From Enterobacter sp. 638 (lineage in GTDB: Bacteria > Pseudomonadota > Gammaproteobacteria > Enterobacterales > Enterobacteriaceae): DNA of 64,000 nucleotides. Positions 10,218 through 21,119 of this stretch are shown here, piece by piece. The notes beneath the pieces were generated by a model, which was not told where the DNA came from, searched no databases, and worked only from the letters and a program-made list of their open reading frames with translations. Numbering within the stretch: position 1 is the stretch's first letter; the number at the start of each line of letters is the position of its first letter. The translations under genes and the position numbers were made by a program. Where the stretch lies: assembly GCF_000016325.1 (NCBI RefSeq), contig NC_009436.1, positions 3,038,001 to 3,102,000 of the forward strand, in the 5' to 3' direction.

Positions 10218-11074
10218 TACGGGTTACGCTTGTATTTGCTGAAGTCCGGCTGGCGTTTTTCATTAAACGCGTTGCGGCCTTCCTGACCCTCTTCCGTCAT
10301 GTAGAACAGCATGGTCGCATTACCGGCCAGCTCCTGCAGACCCGCCTGACCATCGCAGTCGGCGTTCAGCGCCGCTTTCAGGCAACGCAGCGCCATTGGG
10401 CTGTTTTGCAGCATTTCACGACACCAGCGAACGGTCTCTTTTTCCAGATCGGCAATCGGCACAACGGTGTTGACCAGACCCATATCCAACGCTTCCTGTG
10501 CATTGTACTGACGGCACAGGAACCAGATTTCACGCGCTTTTTTCTGACCCACGATACGCGCCATATAGGATGCGCCCCAGCCGCCGTCGAAAGAACCCAC
10601 TTTCGGGCCGGTCTGGCCGAAAACGGCGTTTTCAGCAGCAATGGTCAGGTCACACATCATGTGCAATACGTGACCGCCACCGATGGAGAAACCGGCCACC
10701 ATCGCGACAACGGGTTTTGGACAGGTGCGGATCTGGCGCTGGAAGTCGAGCACGTTCAGGTGATGGGTGCCTGAATCATCCTGATATCCGCCGTAGTCGC
10801 CGCGAACTTTCTGATCGCCGCCAGCACAGAAGGCTTTATCGCCCTCGCCGGTCAGGACGATGACGCCGATGTTGTCGTCGTAACGCGCGTCAGCCATTGC
10901 CTGAATCATCTCTTTAACGGTCAACGGACGAAATGCGTTACGCACCTGTGGACGATTAATGGTGATTTTGGCGATACCGTCGGCGGACTTGTGATAACGA
11001 ATATCCGTGTAACCTTCGGAGCAGTCTTGCCATTCAACCGGTGCGTACAGCATTTGTTCATCAGGATAGATCAT
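10217..11074 (-). CDS. menB: 1,4-Dihydroxy-2-naphthoyl-CoA synthase MenB
   Basis: Crotonase-family enzyme that closes the second ring of the naphthoquinone. It has 285 residues, the same as E. coli and nearly identical. Family motifs [17 protein letters not shown] (about 84-100) and [19 protein letters not shown] (about 128-146, oxyanion hole) are present. The start is ATG 11072-11074 behind AAGGAC; the open frame extends 14 codons further upstream into menH but those do not align. It overlaps the end of menH by four bases. Confidence 0.97.
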   Translation of the reverse strand: MIYPDEQMLYAPVEWQDCSEGYTDIRYHKSADGIAKITINRPQVRNAFRPLTVKEMIQAMADARYDDNIGVIVLTGEGDKAFCAGGDQKVRGDYGGYQDDSGTHHLNVLDFQRQIRTCPKPVVAMVAGFSIGGGHVLHMMCDLTIAAENAVFGQTGPKVGSFDGGWGASYMARIVGQKKAREIWFLCRQYNAQEALDMGLVNTVVPIADLEKETVRWCREMLQNSPMALRCLKAALNADCDGQAGLQELAGNATMLFYMTEEGQEGRNAFNEKRQPDFSKYKRNP

Positions 11075-11847
11075 GGAATGTCCTTTATTCGAAGACGCAG
11101 TATCTGAGCCAGACATGCAGCAACCGCAGCGGGGTTTTCCCGGTGGGCGTTGTGTCCGGCATTGGGAATCACATGGCGTTGGGCAGTAAGTTCAGTCGCT
11201 ATTGCGCCAAACTTATCGTCGTGTTCGCCATACACATAATGGAATGGATAGTCGTGGGCGCGCAGAGCCGCTCGCAGATCGGGCTGCTGTGCAAGCGAGG
11301 TCGCCTGCAACATTGCGCCAAGCGCCGCGCCGTTATTTTGACTGCGCAGCGCGACCAGCGCGTCACGCTCGGTCTCCTGTAAAGCGGCAAAAACCGGTTG
11401 CTGATACCAGGCGCTGAAGACATTTTCTAAGGGTTCGCGCCGGAAGCGCTCCGCCCACTGGGCGTCCGATTCTGCCCGCGCTTTGCGGGTCGGTTCATCG
11501 TGCAATCCGGGATGTCCGCCTTCAACGATCAGTCCAATTAATCCCGCGGGATGCTGGCAAGCGTGAAACATCGCAATGCGGCCGCCGAGGGAGTATCCCA
11601 CCAGCCAAAACTTAAGTATGTTGTAACTAACAAGCGTATCGGCGAGTAATTGGCTCACCTCGTCAAATCCGGCGACGGCAATATTTGCGGAATCACCGTG
11701 TCCGGGCAAATCGAGATGCAACTGCGGATAATCGGGCAGTTGCGCACCCACATCCTGCCATTCCCGACTGTCACCGGAAAAACCGTGCAGGAAAACCAGC
11801 CAGGGAAAGCCCGGTTTTCCTGCGCGCGTTTTACCGTTCAGGATCAT
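11071..11847 (-). CDS. menH: SHCHC synthase MenH
   Basis: Alpha/beta-hydrolase-fold enzyme that eliminates pyruvate from SEPHCHC. The catalytic triad is exactly placed: Ser86 in GYSLGG, Asp210 in YGEHDDKF and His232 in NAGHNAH. With 258 residues it is six longer than E. coli MenH, mainly at the C-terminus. Its ATG overlaps the menD stop (ATGA). Confidence 0.96.
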   Translation of the reverse strand: MILNGKTRAGKPGFPWLVFLHGFSGDSREWQDVGAQLPDYPQLHLDLPGHGDSANIAVAGFDEVSQLLADTLVSYNILKFWLVGYSLGGRIAMFHACQHPAGLIGLIVEGGHPGLHDEPTRKARAESDAQWAERFRREPLENVFSAWYQQPVFAALQETERDALVALRSQNNGAALGAMLQATSLAQQPDLRAALRAHDYPFHYVYGEHDDKFGAIATELTAQRHVIPNAGHNAHRENPAAVAACLAQILRLRIKDIP

Positions 11848-13514
11848 AGATGGCTCACCTGCGCGAGGAGATGTTGCAGCTTTTGTGCCCCGTCAGAATC
11901 ATTCACCACCAGCTCAATGAGCGTGGCACCCGGCTGCCGCCAGGCGGTGCTCATGGCATCGTCCAGCTCTGACCAGCTTTGCGGGCGATGATATTTGAGG
12001 CTGAACATCGCGGCCGCATGCTCGAACTGCACATTTTGCGGCATCAGGTAGAAACGTTCGCGCTCACTTTGCGGCGTCGGCAGCAGAGAGAAAATTTGTC
12101 CGCCGTTATTGTTGACCACAATCAGCACGAACGGTGCCGACGCCTGGCGCAGCAAGGCCAGCGCGTTGAGGTCATATAACGCGGAGAGATCACCAACAAT
12201 CGCGAGTGTTGGTTTGGTGCTGGCGCGCTGAACGCCCGCGGCGGTGGAAATCAGCCCGTCGATACCGCTGGCACCACGGTTGCTGTAAACCGGATATCCG
12301 GCTGGTAGCTTAGAAAGCGCATCAATCAGGCGGACCACCAGGCTGTTTCCGACAAAGAGCTGACCCTGGTCGGGCAGATACTGACGAATCCGATGCGCCA
12401 GTTCCGCCTCGCCAAAACGCTCGCATTGCTGTGTGGTGAGGTCCCACGCCAGGCGAGAAAGCTCGGGGATGTCCGTCGCCCAGGCTTGACGTTTTTCCGC
12501 TGGGTGATCTTCCAGCCAGTCGCCAATGGTACTGACCAGGCGACGCCCACGATGATGAGCCGGATCGAGCCGCCCTTCCAGCGAGTCAACCAGCCAGTAC
12601 TCTTCCGGCTCGCAGGTGGATTGCCATTGCAACACGCGTTTTCCGGTGAGGCTTGAGCCTAACTGAATCACAATTTGCGCCCGTGCAAGTTCGGTAACCG
12701 CTTTTGCGTTGCCCAGCCATAAATCTGCGCACGGCAGCGGCTGACCGGTTTGCGAAAGTACATCGCCAATCAGCGGCCAACCCAGCGTTTTGGCCCATTC
12801 AGCGACCTGTTTACCCTCAGCGGCAGTCATACGCCCGGCGAGGATCACGCCGCGCTTCTGTCGCCAGTGGAACCAGTCGCGCTGCTGTCCGCTTTGCAGA
12901 TGCGTTTGTGCGCGCAGCCACGGTTTGTCGCTTTGCCACCAGTCGCCAAGGGTTTGCTGCCATTCAACGCCGGTATCGTTCAGCTCGCCATACAGCGGTT
13001 CAGCAAACGGGCAGTTGATGTGCAGCGCGCCGTGACGGAGTGTGCCCATGGCATGATCAAGCGTTGAAACCAACCAACTGGCAGGAATGTCCTGAGTGGG
13101 ACGCGGCAATGAAAGTGCCTCTGCAGGGTGCGAGGCAAAAATACCGGGCTGACGAATCGCCTGATTGGCGCCGCAGTCAATCAGCTCAGGCGGTCGGTCT
13201 GCGGTGAGCAGCACCAGTTTTTCGCCCGTTAACCCCGCCTCAATCAGCGCTGGATAGAGATTCGCGACGGCCGTACCGGACGTGACAATGACCGCCACGG
13301 GCGCTTTGCTGACTTTCGCCAGCCCCAGAGCCAGATGGCCAAGGCCACGTTCATCAAAATGGGTGTGATGAATAAACGCGCGGTTTTCCGCCGCCGCAAG
13401 CGTTAGCGGCGTGGAGCGTGAGCCCGGTGCAATACACACATGCCTGACGCCATGGCGAGTCAGGGCTTCAAGAATGACCGCCGCCCAGCGTCGGTTAAAA
13501 GAACTTACTGACAT
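11844..13514 (-). CDS. menD: SEPHCHC synthase MenD
   Basis: Thiamine-diphosphate enzyme joining 2-oxoglutarate and isochorismate in the first committed menaquinone step. It has 556 residues, equal to E. coli. The N-terminal motif [11 protein letters not shown] contains the catalytic glutamate. The ThDP/Mg motif runs from [12 protein letters not shown] to NNNGG near residues 440-475. The chosen ATG is 13512-13514 ([10 protein letters not shown]); six upstream in-frame codons do not align. An 88-bp gap separates it from menF. Confidence 0.97.
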   Translation of the reverse strand: MSVSSFNRRWAAVILEALTRHGVRHVCIAPGSRSTPLTLAAAENRAFIHHTHFDERGLGHLALGLAKVSKAPVAVIVTSGTAVANLYPALIEAGLTGEKLVLLTADRPPELIDCGANQAIRQPGIFASHPAEALSLPRPTQDIPASWLVSTLDHAMGTLRHGALHINCPFAEPLYGELNDTGVEWQQTLGDWWQSDKPWLRAQTHLQSGQQRDWFHWRQKRGVILAGRMTAAEGKQVAEWAKTLGWPLIGDVLSQTGQPLPCADLWLGNAKAVTELARAQIVIQLGSSLTGKRVLQWQSTCEPEEYWLVDSLEGRLDPAHHRGRRLVSTIGDWLEDHPAEKRQAWATDIPELSRLAWDLTTQQCERFGEAELAHRIRQYLPDQGQLFVGNSLVVRLIDALSKLPAGYPVYSNRGASGIDGLISTAAGVQRASTKPTLAIVGDLSALYDLNALALLRQASAPFVLIVVNNNGGQIFSLLPTPQSERERFYLMPQNVQFEHAAAMFSLKYHRPQSWSELDDAMSTAWRQPGATLIELVVNDSDGAQKLQHLLAQVSHL

Positions 13515-13602
13515 GAAATTGTCCGGTATCAATATTAAGGCACAGTATAAATAATAGAGACAGATTGAATTTTGATATGAATCGGGAATGTGCGACTCAG
13601 TA

Positions 13603-14898
13603 TTAATCCATAAGGAGCAATGTTCTCAGCCCTGCGGCTTTGTTTTCTATCTCCTGCCACTCTTCCTCGGGAACGGATCCGCTAATAATCCCGGCTCCCG
13701 CATAGAGTCTTACCGCGGTGTGACTCACGCGCGCACAGCGCAACGTGACGCAGAATTCGCTTTGCTCCGGGGAAAGATAACCCGCTGAACCGGCATACCA
13801 CTCGCGCTCAAAGGGCTCGTTACGCTGAATAAACGCGCGCGCGGAATCACGGGGTAATCCTGCAACGGCCGCGGTTGGCTGCAATAAATGCAGGCATTGC
13901 TCATCGTCGGCGAGGTTAAGTTCCGTCCAGATACACCGGCGCAAATGTTGCACCTTTCTCAGGCGCACGACTTGTGCGGGAAGCACCTCCAGCGCCTGAG
14001 TATGATGCTGTAAACGCTCGCAAATATCTTCTACTACCAGCATGTTTTCGCGCTGATTTTTGTCGTCGTTGAGCAACCATTCACCCAAACGATGACTCTG
14101 CGCGTCATCAGCATGGCTGGCAACCGTTCCGGCAAGCGCTTCGGTACGCAAAAGTGTGCCACGTCGGCGCCACAGACGCTCCGGGGATGACCCCATGAAA
14201 GCGTTCTGCGCATCAAAAATCATGCAGTAATGGTAACAGTTGTGATTGATACGTCGGCTGGCTGCCATCAGTGCAATGGCATTGACGCGTTGGTCAAAGT
14301 GCAAATCGGTTGCCCGCGCCAGCACCACTTTTTCAAACTCACCGTGTGCAATGGCGTCCGTCGCCTGCGAAACCAAACTCAACCATTCTGGCCGTGCGGG
14401 CAGATGCGTTTCACGCACGATCTGGGATGAGAGCGTAGTTATCGGTCTGATGGTCTGCAGCTGCTGCAAAAACTCGAGGGCACGCCGGGCATCGTCTTGC
14501 AAAGAGACATTGCTCGACAGGTTTAGCCGTAAACTTGCCATACCGCCCGTGCGCTGCCATAGCAGGCGCGGCAGAAAGAGATGACTCTGTTCAGGGGTAA
14601 ATGCGTTGAGGCCGCAAATTCGGGTTTCGGCGCAGGCGTGGCGGTTATTTAAAAACTGACGAGCGGCCGACAGCGTTGAAAAGTGTTCTGCTGCACCTAG
14701 TGCCGCCAGTTCTTCATCACCATTGCGCTGTTGCCAGTAAAACTGGGGATATGCGATCTGCGCGCCCAGCCAGGCAAGAGGATCAAAAGCATCGTTTAAG
14801 GGGAAGGAGACGTCGAAATGACGCAGACCGGGTGTGGCGGGAATATCTTGCTGCATAAAGTCGCCAAGACGTTCTAGCGCGATGGAAATCGAGTGCAC
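13603..14898 (-). CDS. menF: Menaquinone-specific isochorismate synthase MenF
   Basis: Chorismate-utilising enzyme that makes isochorismate for menaquinone. The 431 residues match E. coli. General-base Lys190 (EFEKVVLAR) and Glu240 (SSPERL) are at the family positions, and the C-terminal YAGSAGYL and RLYAGAGI motifs are intact. The start is GTG at 14896-14898, seven bases behind GGGGGAGAA. A minus-strand TATAAT at 14926-14931 could be the operon -10, but no good -35 accompanies it. Confidence 0.96.
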   Translation of the reverse strand: MHSISIALERLGDFMQQDIPATPGLRHFDVSFPLNDAFDPLAWLGAQIAYPQFYWQQRNGDEELAALGAAEHFSTLSAARQFLNNRHACAETRICGLNAFTPEQSHLFLPRLLWQRTGGMASLRLNLSSNVSLQDDARRALEFLQQLQTIRPITTLSSQIVRETHLPARPEWLSLVSQATDAIAHGEFEKVVLARATDLHFDQRVNAIALMAASRRINHNCYHYCMIFDAQNAFMGSSPERLWRRRGTLLRTEALAGTVASHADDAQSHRLGEWLLNDDKNQRENMLVVEDICERLQHHTQALEVLPAQVVRLRKVQHLRRCIWTELNLADDEQCLHLLQPTAAVAGLPRDSARAFIQRNEPFEREWYAGSAGYLSPEQSEFCVTLRCARVSHTAVRLYAGAGIISGSVPEEEWQEIENKAAGLRTLLLMD

Positions 14899-14933
14899 GC
14901 GGTTCTCCCCCTATAAAAACCTCATATTATACG

Positions 14934-14960
14934 GGGTACTGGCAATAAAAAGCAGTACCC
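14934..14960 (-). other. Hairpin between elaB and menF
   Basis: A seven-base inverted repeat GGGTACT/AGTACCC with a 13-base loop lies just after elaB in the minus-strand direction and immediately upstream of the TATAAT of menF. There is no T run after it, so it is a weak candidate terminator or a regulatory structure. Confidence 0.4.
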
Positions 14961-14995
14961 ACGTATAGGGAGGGGTCAACCGGTGGTGCGTAATC

Positions 14996-15301
14996 TTAGC
15001 GGCGGGCGAGCAACAGCCCCAAAACCAGTCCCGCAGCGGCGCCTACGCCGATGCCTTGCCACGGTTTTTCATGCACATAATCATCAGCACGATACACCGC
15101 TTTCTTGGCGCGATAATAATAATTATCGGACGCATGACTCACGCGATTTTTCACGTCCTCCAGCGCCTGTTCGGCACGAGCCTTAAGCTCAATGTATTTT
15201 TGATCGGCCGGATCGCCCGAAGAACGCAGCACTTCTTCCAGCGTCTCACTTAGCAGCGCCAGATCGTCATCGATACGGGTATCCCAGGATTGAAATGACA
15301 T
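14996..15301 (-). CDS. elaB: ElaB, membrane-anchored ribosome-associated stress protein
   Basis: A 101-residue DUF883-family protein of the same length as E. coli ElaB, which associates with stationary-phase ribosomes at the inner membrane. The N-terminal 80 residues are charged and helical. The C-terminus is a single glycine-rich membrane segment (GIGVGAAAGLVLGLLLARR). The start is ATG 15299-15301 behind GGAGAA. Confidence 0.94.
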   Translation of the reverse strand: MSFQSWDTRIDDDLALLSETLEEVLRSSGDPADQKYIELKARAEQALEDVKNRVSHASDNYYYRAKKAVYRADDYVHEKPWQGIGVGAAAGLVLGLLLARR

Positions 15302-15351
15302 AGTTTTCTCCATATGAGTGCATTAGTTCGGTAACTATAGACAACGACAAC

Positions 15352-15816
15352 TCATTGCGCCTGTTTCGTTTCTCTCGCCATGCCGACGTGCGGAATGCCA
15401 TCTTCGTCGTACACGGGAGTGACAGGCACAAACCCAAAGTGAGCATAAAATGGCTGGAGATGGGCCTGCGCACCGAGATATAACGCCTTGTCAGGCCACT
15501 GTTTTTCGCATACTGAGAGCGTTTTCTCCATCAGCGCATAACCCAGTTTTTCGCCGCGCGCTTTACTGCTGATAATCACGCGGCCAATCACCACCGGCTC
15601 GCAATCCTCTTCACTTTTCAGAATCCTCGCATACGCCACCAGCTCGTTATCCTTCCAGCCGAGAATATGGCGGTTCTCGCCGATCAGGTCATCGCCATCA
15701 ATATCCTGATACGGGCAGGTCTGTTCGACGACAAACACTTCACAGCGCAATTTGAGGATGTCATACAGGACCGGGACGGTCAGCTCGCTGTGATGTAAAT
15801 CTTGCCACTGGATCAT
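15352..15816 (-). CDS. elaA: GNAT family N-acetyltransferase ElaA
   Basis: A 154-residue GNAT protein aligned over its whole length with E. coli ElaA (153 aa). The acetyl-CoA loop region around [21 protein letters not shown] is visible at about 75-95, and the typical GIPHVGMAR end is present. The start is ATG 15814-15816 behind AGGAG. The physiological substrate is unknown. It is divergent from rbn across 71 bases. Confidence 0.93.
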   Translation of the reverse strand: MIQWQDLHHSELTVPVLYDILKLRCEVFVVEQTCPYQDIDGDDLIGENRHILGWKDNELVAYARILKSEEDCEPVVIGRVIISSKARGEKLGYALMEKTLSVCEKQWPDKALYLGAQAHLQPFYAHFGFVPVTPVYDEDGIPHVGMARETKQAQ

Positions 15817-15887
15817 GTCAGGCTCCTTATTGGGTATCATCCCGTTATACTAAACACTTTCTCGTTAGCAAAGAGTCTGATGGCGTT

Positions 15888-16805
15888 ATGGAACTGATTT
15901 TTCTCGGCACGTCTGCTGGCGTGCCAACCCGATCGCGAAACGTGACGGCAATACTGCTGGATTTGCAGCATCCCACGCGTGCGGGCCTGTGGCTTTTTGA
16001 TTGCGGTGAAGGCACGCAGCATCAGCTGTTACACACGGCTTATCACCCCGGTAAGCTCGATAAGATTTTTATCACCCATTTGCATGGCGATCATGTGTTC
16101 GGTTTGCCTGGATTGTTATGCAGCCGGTCAATGGCCGGAAACGTCAATCCGCTGACTATCTTCGGCCCGGCGGGGATTCGCGAGTTTACGGAAACGGCGT
16201 TGCGTTTAAGCGGTTCCTGGACCGATTACCCACTTGAGATCGTAGAAGTTAGCGAAGGCGTAGTATTCAAAGATGAGCAGTATACCGTAACCGCAGGGGC
16301 GCTAAATCACCCTGTGGAATGCTACGGCTATCGCATTGAGGAACATGACAAACCCGGTGCGCTGGATGCCGCTGCGCTGATCGCCGATGGCATAAAGCCC
16401 GGTCCTCTTTTCCAGCGTCTGAAGCACGGCGACACGGTGACACTGGAAGACGGGCGCATTGTGAACGGTCAGGATTACCTTTCAGCGCCACAGCCGGGTA
16501 AAAAGCTGGTGATTTTTGGCGATACGGCCCCCTGCCCTGCGGCGCTTGCGCTGGCCAGAAATGCGGATGTGTTAGTCCATGAAGTCACGCTGGAAGCGGC
16601 GATGGAGGAGAAGGCAAACAGTCGCGGTCACAGTTCCACACGCCAGGCCGCTCAGCTCGCCCGAGACGCATCTGTGGGTAAACTGCTCGTCACTCATATC
16701 AGCTCGCGCTACGACGCACAGGGTTGCGAATCGTTGCTGAAAGAGTGCCGGGCGGTGTTCCCGGAATGCGAACTGGCGCAAGATTTCATGCAGGTTTGCG
16801 TTTAG
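15888..16805 (+). CDS. rbn: Ribonuclease BN/Z
   Basis: Metallo-beta-lactamase-fold tRNA 3'-processing endonuclease/exonuclease (ElaC), 305 residues. The zinc motif HLHGDH is present with His64, His66, Asp68 and His69. Further ligands are in ALNHPVE (about 141), FGDTAPC (about 212) and VTHISSRY (about 270). The phosphodiesterase signature HSSTRQAA is present near 248. It is followed by cheV after a short gap holding a separate flagellar-type promoter. Confidence 0.96.
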   Translation: MELIFLGTSAGVPTRSRNVTAILLDLQHPTRAGLWLFDCGEGTQHQLLHTAYHPGKLDKIFITHLHGDHVFGLPGLLCSRSMAGNVNPLTIFGPAGIREFTETALRLSGSWTDYPLEIVEVSEGVVFKDEQYTVTAGALNHPVECYGYRIEEHDKPGALDAAALIADGIKPGPLFQRLKHGDTVTLEDGRIVNGQDYLSAPQPGKKLVIFGDTAPCPAALALARNADVLVHEVTLEAAMEEKANSRGHSSTRQAAQLARDASVGKLLVTHISSRYDAQGCESLLKECRAVFPECELAQDFMQVCV

Positions 16806-16808
16806 CCC

Positions 16809-16835
16809 TTCACTTTTCCCTCCGCGTGCCGATAA
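16809..16835 (+). promoter_or_regulatory. Probable sigma-28 (FliA) promoter of cheV
   Basis: A perfect GCCGATAA -10 element lies at 16828-16835. Eleven bases upstream is TTCACTTT, matching TAAAGTTT at five of eight positions. This is the flagellar class 3 architecture (TAAAGTTT-N11-GCCGATAA), placed 34 bases before the cheV start codon. The -10 match is strong and the -35 is weak. Confidence 0.7.
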
Positions 16836-16869
16836 CGATTAAAAGGCAAGCATCTCACTTGAGGGTAGA

Positions 16870-17862
16870 ATGGATAATTTCCAGAAAGATATTGATGACA
16901 GGGCGAATCTCACCCTGTCAAACCGATTCGAACTTTTGCTGTTCCGTCTTGGTACGTCGTTGAATGAAAATAAGTCTGAGCTGTTTGGCATTAACGTTTT
17001 CAAACTGCGCGAAATTGTTCCTATGCCTGAATTCACCAAACCTGCGGGCATGAAATCGCCGCTGATGGGAATGGTCAATATTCGCGATCAGGTGATTCCC
17101 GTTATCGATTTAGCCGCCGTGGCGGGTTGTAAACCAGCTACCGGGCTGAATATTCTGCTCATTACCGAATACGCGCGCAGCGTGCAGGCGTTTGCTGTGG
17201 AATCCGTTGAGAACATTATGCGTCTCGACTGGAAACAAGTTCATGCTGCGACGGCCGTCAGCGGCCGCTATATCACCAGCATCGCGTGTCTTGATGAAAA
17301 TACAGATACGAACGATCTGGCTATGGTGCTCGACGTTGAGCAGATCCTGTATGACATCACACCATCCAATCACGATCTGCATGCGACCAACCTGAAAACA
17401 ACCAAATTCAATATCAAGCCTGGTGCTGTCGCGATTGTTGCGGAAGATTCAAAAGTCGCTCGTTCTATGCTGGAGAAAGGGCTGGAAGCGATGAACATTC
17501 CTGCCGAAATGCATATCACCGGGAAAGAAGCGTGGGAAAAAATTGGCGTTCTGGCCGCGCAAGCGCAGGCAGAAGGCGTACCGATCACCGATAAAATTTC
17601 ACTGGTCTTAACCGACCTTGAGATGCCGGAGATGGATGGTTTCACGCTGACGCGCAAAATCAAAACCGACGAAATCCTCAAGCACATTCCGGTGGTTATC
17701 CACTCATCCCTTTCAGGAAACGCCAACGAAGATCATATTCGTAAGGTGAAAGCGGATGGCTATGTGGCTAAGTTCGAACTGAACGAACTGTCCGCAGTGA
17801 TTGAAGAAGTGCTGGATCGCTCAGCGAAGAAAATAGACGGGCCGCTGATTAGCCGCAAGTAG
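16870..17862 (+). CDS. cheV: Chemotaxis coupling/response protein CheV
   Basis: A CheW-receiver fusion that links chemoreceptors to the CheA kinase and adapts by phosphorylation. Its 330 residues contain a CheW-like domain (about 17-165) and a response-regulator receiver (about 186-315). The receiver has the acidic pair Glu192/Asp193, phospho-acceptor Asp249 in LTDLEMPEMDG, Ser279/Ser280 and Lys301. Salmonella carries cheV at this locus and E. coli K-12 lacks it, so the gene implies flagellar motility. The start is ATG behind GAGGG. It converges with nuoN across a shared terminator. Confidence 0.96.
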   Translation: MDNFQKDIDDRANLTLSNRFELLLFRLGTSLNENKSELFGINVFKLREIVPMPEFTKPAGMKSPLMGMVNIRDQVIPVIDLAAVAGCKPATGLNILLITEYARSVQAFAVESVENIMRLDWKQVHAATAVSGRYITSIACLDENTDTNDLAMVLDVEQILYDITPSNHDLHATNLKTTKFNIKPGAVAIVAEDSKVARSMLEKGLEAMNIPAEMHITGKEAWEKIGVLAAQAQAEGVPITDKISLVLTDLEMPEMDGFTLTRKIKTDEILKHIPVVIHSSLSGNANEDHIRKVKADGYVAKFELNELSAVIEEVLDRSAKKIDGPLISRK

Positions 17863-17900
17863 CTGGCTTCGTTGCGGTGTGGGCTCGTCTCTCACCGCGT

Positions 17901-17923
17901 CCCTTTCCCACGGGGAAAAGGGG
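17901..17923. repeat. Palindromic repeat unit, CCCTTTCCCAC...GGGGAAAAGGG type
   Basis: This imperfect palindrome lies between cheV and the terminator. It resembles a second unit at 54703-54725 (GCCCTCTCCCACAGG then AAGAGGGC); the two share CCCT-TCCCAC and a purine-rich complement. Such units recur in intergenic regions of Enterobacter-like genomes. The function here is unknown. Confidence 0.45.
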
Positions 17924-17931
17924 CAAACCAT

Positions 17932-17959
17932 AAAAAAACCCGCCGAAGCGGGTTTTTTT
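17932..17959. terminator. Bidirectional terminator between cheV and nuoN
   Basis: Seven A residues, stem ACCCGC, loop CGAA, GCGGGT and then seven T residues. It has a U tract in either direction, so it can terminate both cheV (plus) and the nuo operon (minus). Confidence 0.9.
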
Positions 17960-17973
17960 GTTTCATGCATCGC

Positions 17974-19431
17974 TTACATCAACGGCATCGCGTGTTGCAC
18001 AAGCGTGATCAGCGGTTGCGGATAGATACCGAAGATCAGCACCAGCAGCGCAGAAATCAGCACTACAATACCGCCCGCGCTGTATTGCCAATTGGTTGGG
18101 GCATCGCGGTTAAGCTGTTGCGGCGCGCTCAGATACAAGCTGACCGCTACACGCAGGTAGTAGTACAAACCAATTGCGGAACCGATAACCACCGCAGCGG
18201 TCAGCCACCACAGACCCGCCTGTACACCGACTGCCAGCACGTAGAATTTACCGATAAAGCCCAGCGTCATCGGGATACCGGCCAGAGACAGCATCATGAC
18301 GGTCATGACCGCAGACAAAATCGGACGGTGCCAGAACAGACCACGGTAGGAGAACAGTGAATCAGCATCCGGGCCACGGTACGGGCTGGACATCAGGCTG
18401 ACCACACCGAACGCGCCGAGGCTGCTGAACAGGTAACCTGCCAGATAAACACCGACTGCTTCCATCGACATTGAACCGTTTTGCAACGCGATCAATGCCA
18501 CCATCAGGTAGCCCAAATGGGAGATAGAGGAGTAACCGAGCAGACGCTTGATATTAGTCTGGCTCAGCGCCATCAGGTTACCGAAGATGATGGAAGCGAA
18601 TGCAATCACGCCCAGCACCACACGTACGGCTTCACTGTCACCCACTGGAGCGTACAGGAACAGACGCATCACCACGCTGAAGATAGCGATTTTGCTCGCC
18701 GTCGCCAGGAAGGTGGAAACCGGAGCCGGTGCGCCCTGGTATACGTCTGGCGTCCACAGGTGGAACGGAACCAGAGAAAGCTTGAAGCCCAGACCCACAA
18801 TCATCATGCCCAGACCCGCCAGCAGCAGCGGTTCATGCAGCATGTTGTCGCCAAGACTCTTACCCAGTGCGACGAAAGAGAGATTACCAGACTGTGCGTA
18901 CAGCAGCGCAATACCAAACAGCAGGAAGGACGAGGCCGCAGCAGACAGAATCGTATACTTGATACTCGCTTCCAGAGAGCGCTTCTGACGGTACGCGTAA
19001 CCAATCAGGCCGAACAGCGGCAGAGAGATCAGCTCAATACCGAGGAACAGCGCCGCCAGATGGTTGGCGTTTGCCAGCAAAATACCGCCCAGTGAAGCGA
19101 TCAGTACCAGCAGATAAAACTCTTCTTTGTTGTCGTAATAGCCTTCGAGCCACGGGTACGCAAAAGTACAGGTTGCCAGGCTCGCCAGAAGCACCAGGCC
19201 GGTGTAGAGCATGGCAAAGCCGTCAACACGCATCAGCGGGGTGACATCCATGGCGCCCGCCTGGCCAACAAACCAGAGAGAGACTAACGCAGCGTTCAGA
19301 CCCAGAACCGACAGCGTGGCATTCAGGAAGTGATTGCGTCGCCACGCAATGGAGAGCATCACAACCACCACCGTCAATCCGACGATCAGCAGCGGTAGCA
19401 GCGCGATCAGTTGTTGTGGAGTTATTGTCAT
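17974..19431 (-). CDS. nuoN: NADH-quinone oxidoreductase subunit N
   Basis: Antiporter-like proton-pumping subunit of complex I, 485 residues as in E. coli. It is strongly hydrophobic with about 14 membrane segments. The conserved Glu of [16 protein letters not shown] and lysines of [25 protein letters not shown] mark the proton channel. It is the last gene of nuoABCEFGHIJKLMN and starts six bases after nuoM. Confidence 0.97.
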
Positions 19432-19437
19432 GGCGAT

Positions 19438-20967
19438 TTACGGCCTTGTAGTAGAAGCAGAATTAACAAACCACTGCTGGATGTTACCCATCGCAGAATG
19501 CGAGGTATCCAGAATTGGCTGCGGATATAAGCCCAGCAGCACCAGCAGTACGACCAGCAACAGAACGATGGACAGCTCGCGCAGCGACATCCCCGGCAGT
19601 TCTTGCGCCGCGATTTCACTCTTCGCTTTACCGAAGTAAGCGCGGTGCAGCATCGCCAGCGAGTAAACGGACGCGAAGACCAGGCCGAAAGTGGAGACAA
19701 CCGTGATAACCGGAACCACTTTGAAGCTGCCGAACAGAATCATGAATTCGCCGACAAAGTTACCGGTGCCCGGCATACCCAACGTCGCAACCGCGAAGAA
19801 CATGGACAGCGCTGGCAACCATTTAATTTTGCTCCACAGACCGCCCATCATGCGCATGTCACGGGTATGCAGACGTTCGTACAGTTGACCACACAGAATG
19901 AACAGACCTGCCGCAGACAAACCGTGTGCAATCATCTGGATAACCGCACCCTGGTACGCAAGCTGGCTGCCGGTGTAGATCGCAATCAGTACGAAGCCCA
20001 TGTGGGAAACGGAGGTGTACGCGATAAGACGTTTGATATCGTACTGCGTGAATGCCATCCATGCGCCGTAGAAAATTCCGATCACACCGAGCCACATCGC
20101 AATCGGTGCGAACTCAGCAGAAGCGTTCGGGAACAGCGGCAGTGCGAAACGCAGCAGGCCGTAGGCCGCGGTTTTCAGCAAAATCCCCGCCAGGTCAACG
20201 GAACCTGCCGTTGGTGCCTGGGAGTGCGCATCTGGCAGCCAGCCGTGCAGCGGAACAACCGGCATTTTCACTGCAAACGCAATGAAGAAACCGAGCATCA
20301 GCAGGTATTCAACACCGTGTGACATTGGCGTTTTCAGCAACTCTTCGTAGTTGAAGGTCCAGACGCCAGTCGCATTGTGATGCACAAAGACCAGCCCCAG
20401 GATCGCAATCAACATCACCAGACCACTCGCCTGGGTGTAGATGAAGAACTTGGTTGCCGCCGTGATACGCGTTTTACCGTCGGATGCCTTGTGGCCCCAC
20501 AGCGCGATCAGGAAGTACATCGGCACCAGCATCATTTCCCAGAAGAAGAAGAACAGGAACATGTCGATGGCCAGGAACACGCCGATGACGCCGCCCAAAA
20601 TCCACATCAGGTTCAGGTGGAAAAAGCCCTGGTATTTTTCGATTTCTCGCCAGGAGCACAGTACCGCCAGAACACCGAGCAGACCCGTCAGCACCACCAT
20701 CAGCAGCGACAGACCGTCGATTGCCAGATGAATTGTGATGCCAAAACGTGGGATCCACGGCAGGATAAATTCAGATTGCCACTGCGGAAGGCCCGCAGAT
20801 TGGGTCAAAGAATAGCCGCCCTGCAACCAGAGTTGCAGGCCAAGCAGAAACGTCAATCCCATGGTGATCAGCGCAATCCAGCGCGGCATCTTCACGCCAA
20901 AGCGTTCAGTCTGCCAGCACAGGAATCCACCAATGAAGGGAATTAATATCAACCAAGGCAATAACAT
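19438..20967 (-). CDS. nuoM: NADH-quinone oxidoreductase subunit M
   Basis: Second of the three antiporter-like subunits of complex I, 509 residues as in E. coli. The conserved channel glutamate is visible in FFWEMMLVPMY (about residue 144). The lysine region AFAVKMPVVPLHGWLPDAH is present near 228-250. It overlaps no neighbour: 152 bases separate it from nuoL and six from nuoN. Confidence 0.97.
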   Translation of the reverse strand: MLLPWLILIPFIGGFLCWQTERFGVKMPRWIALITMGLTFLLGLQLWLQGGYSLTQSAGLPQWQSEFILPWIPRFGITIHLAIDGLSLLMVVLTGLLGVLAVLCSWREIEKYQGFFHLNLMWILGGVIGVFLAIDMFLFFFFWEMMLVPMYFLIALWGHKASDGKTRITAATKFFIYTQASGLVMLIAILGLVFVHHNATGVWTFNYEELLKTPMSHGVEYLLMLGFFIAFAVKMPVVPLHGWLPDAHSQAPTAGSVDLAGILLKTAAYGLLRFALPLFPNASAEFAPIAMWLGVIGIFYGAWMAFTQYDIKRLIAYTSVSHMGFVLIAIYTGSQLAYQGAVIQMIAHGLSAAGLFILCGQLYERLHTRDMRMMGGLWSKIKWLPALSMFFAVATLGMPGTGNFVGEFMILFGSFKVVPVITVVSTFGLVFASVYSLAMLHRAYFGKAKSEIAAQELPGMSLRELSIVLLLVVLLVLLGLYPQPILDTSHSAMGNIQQWFVNSASTTRP

Positions 20968-21077
20968 AGCTAAGTATGTCCCTTATTTTTACTCCTGCCC
21001 AGGCTCTCTCGTTCGTCATACTCAACGTCGATAAGCCTGTACTTCAGGAAAGTAATCTAAATGTATTCTTAGTTCAC

Positions 21078-21100
21078 AGGCCCGGGATTTCACCGGGCCT
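21078..21100 (-). other. Hairpin in the nuoL-nuoM intergenic region
   Basis: An eight-base-pair stem AGGCCCGG/CCGGGCCT with a seven-base loop lies about 20 bases after the nuoL stop in the transcript. No T tract follows, so it probably shapes processing or stability of the long nuo mRNA rather than ending it. The rest of the 152-bp gap (20968-21119) shows nothing else that I recognise. Confidence 0.5.
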
Positions 21101-21119
21101 ATTCACACAACCATCAAAC

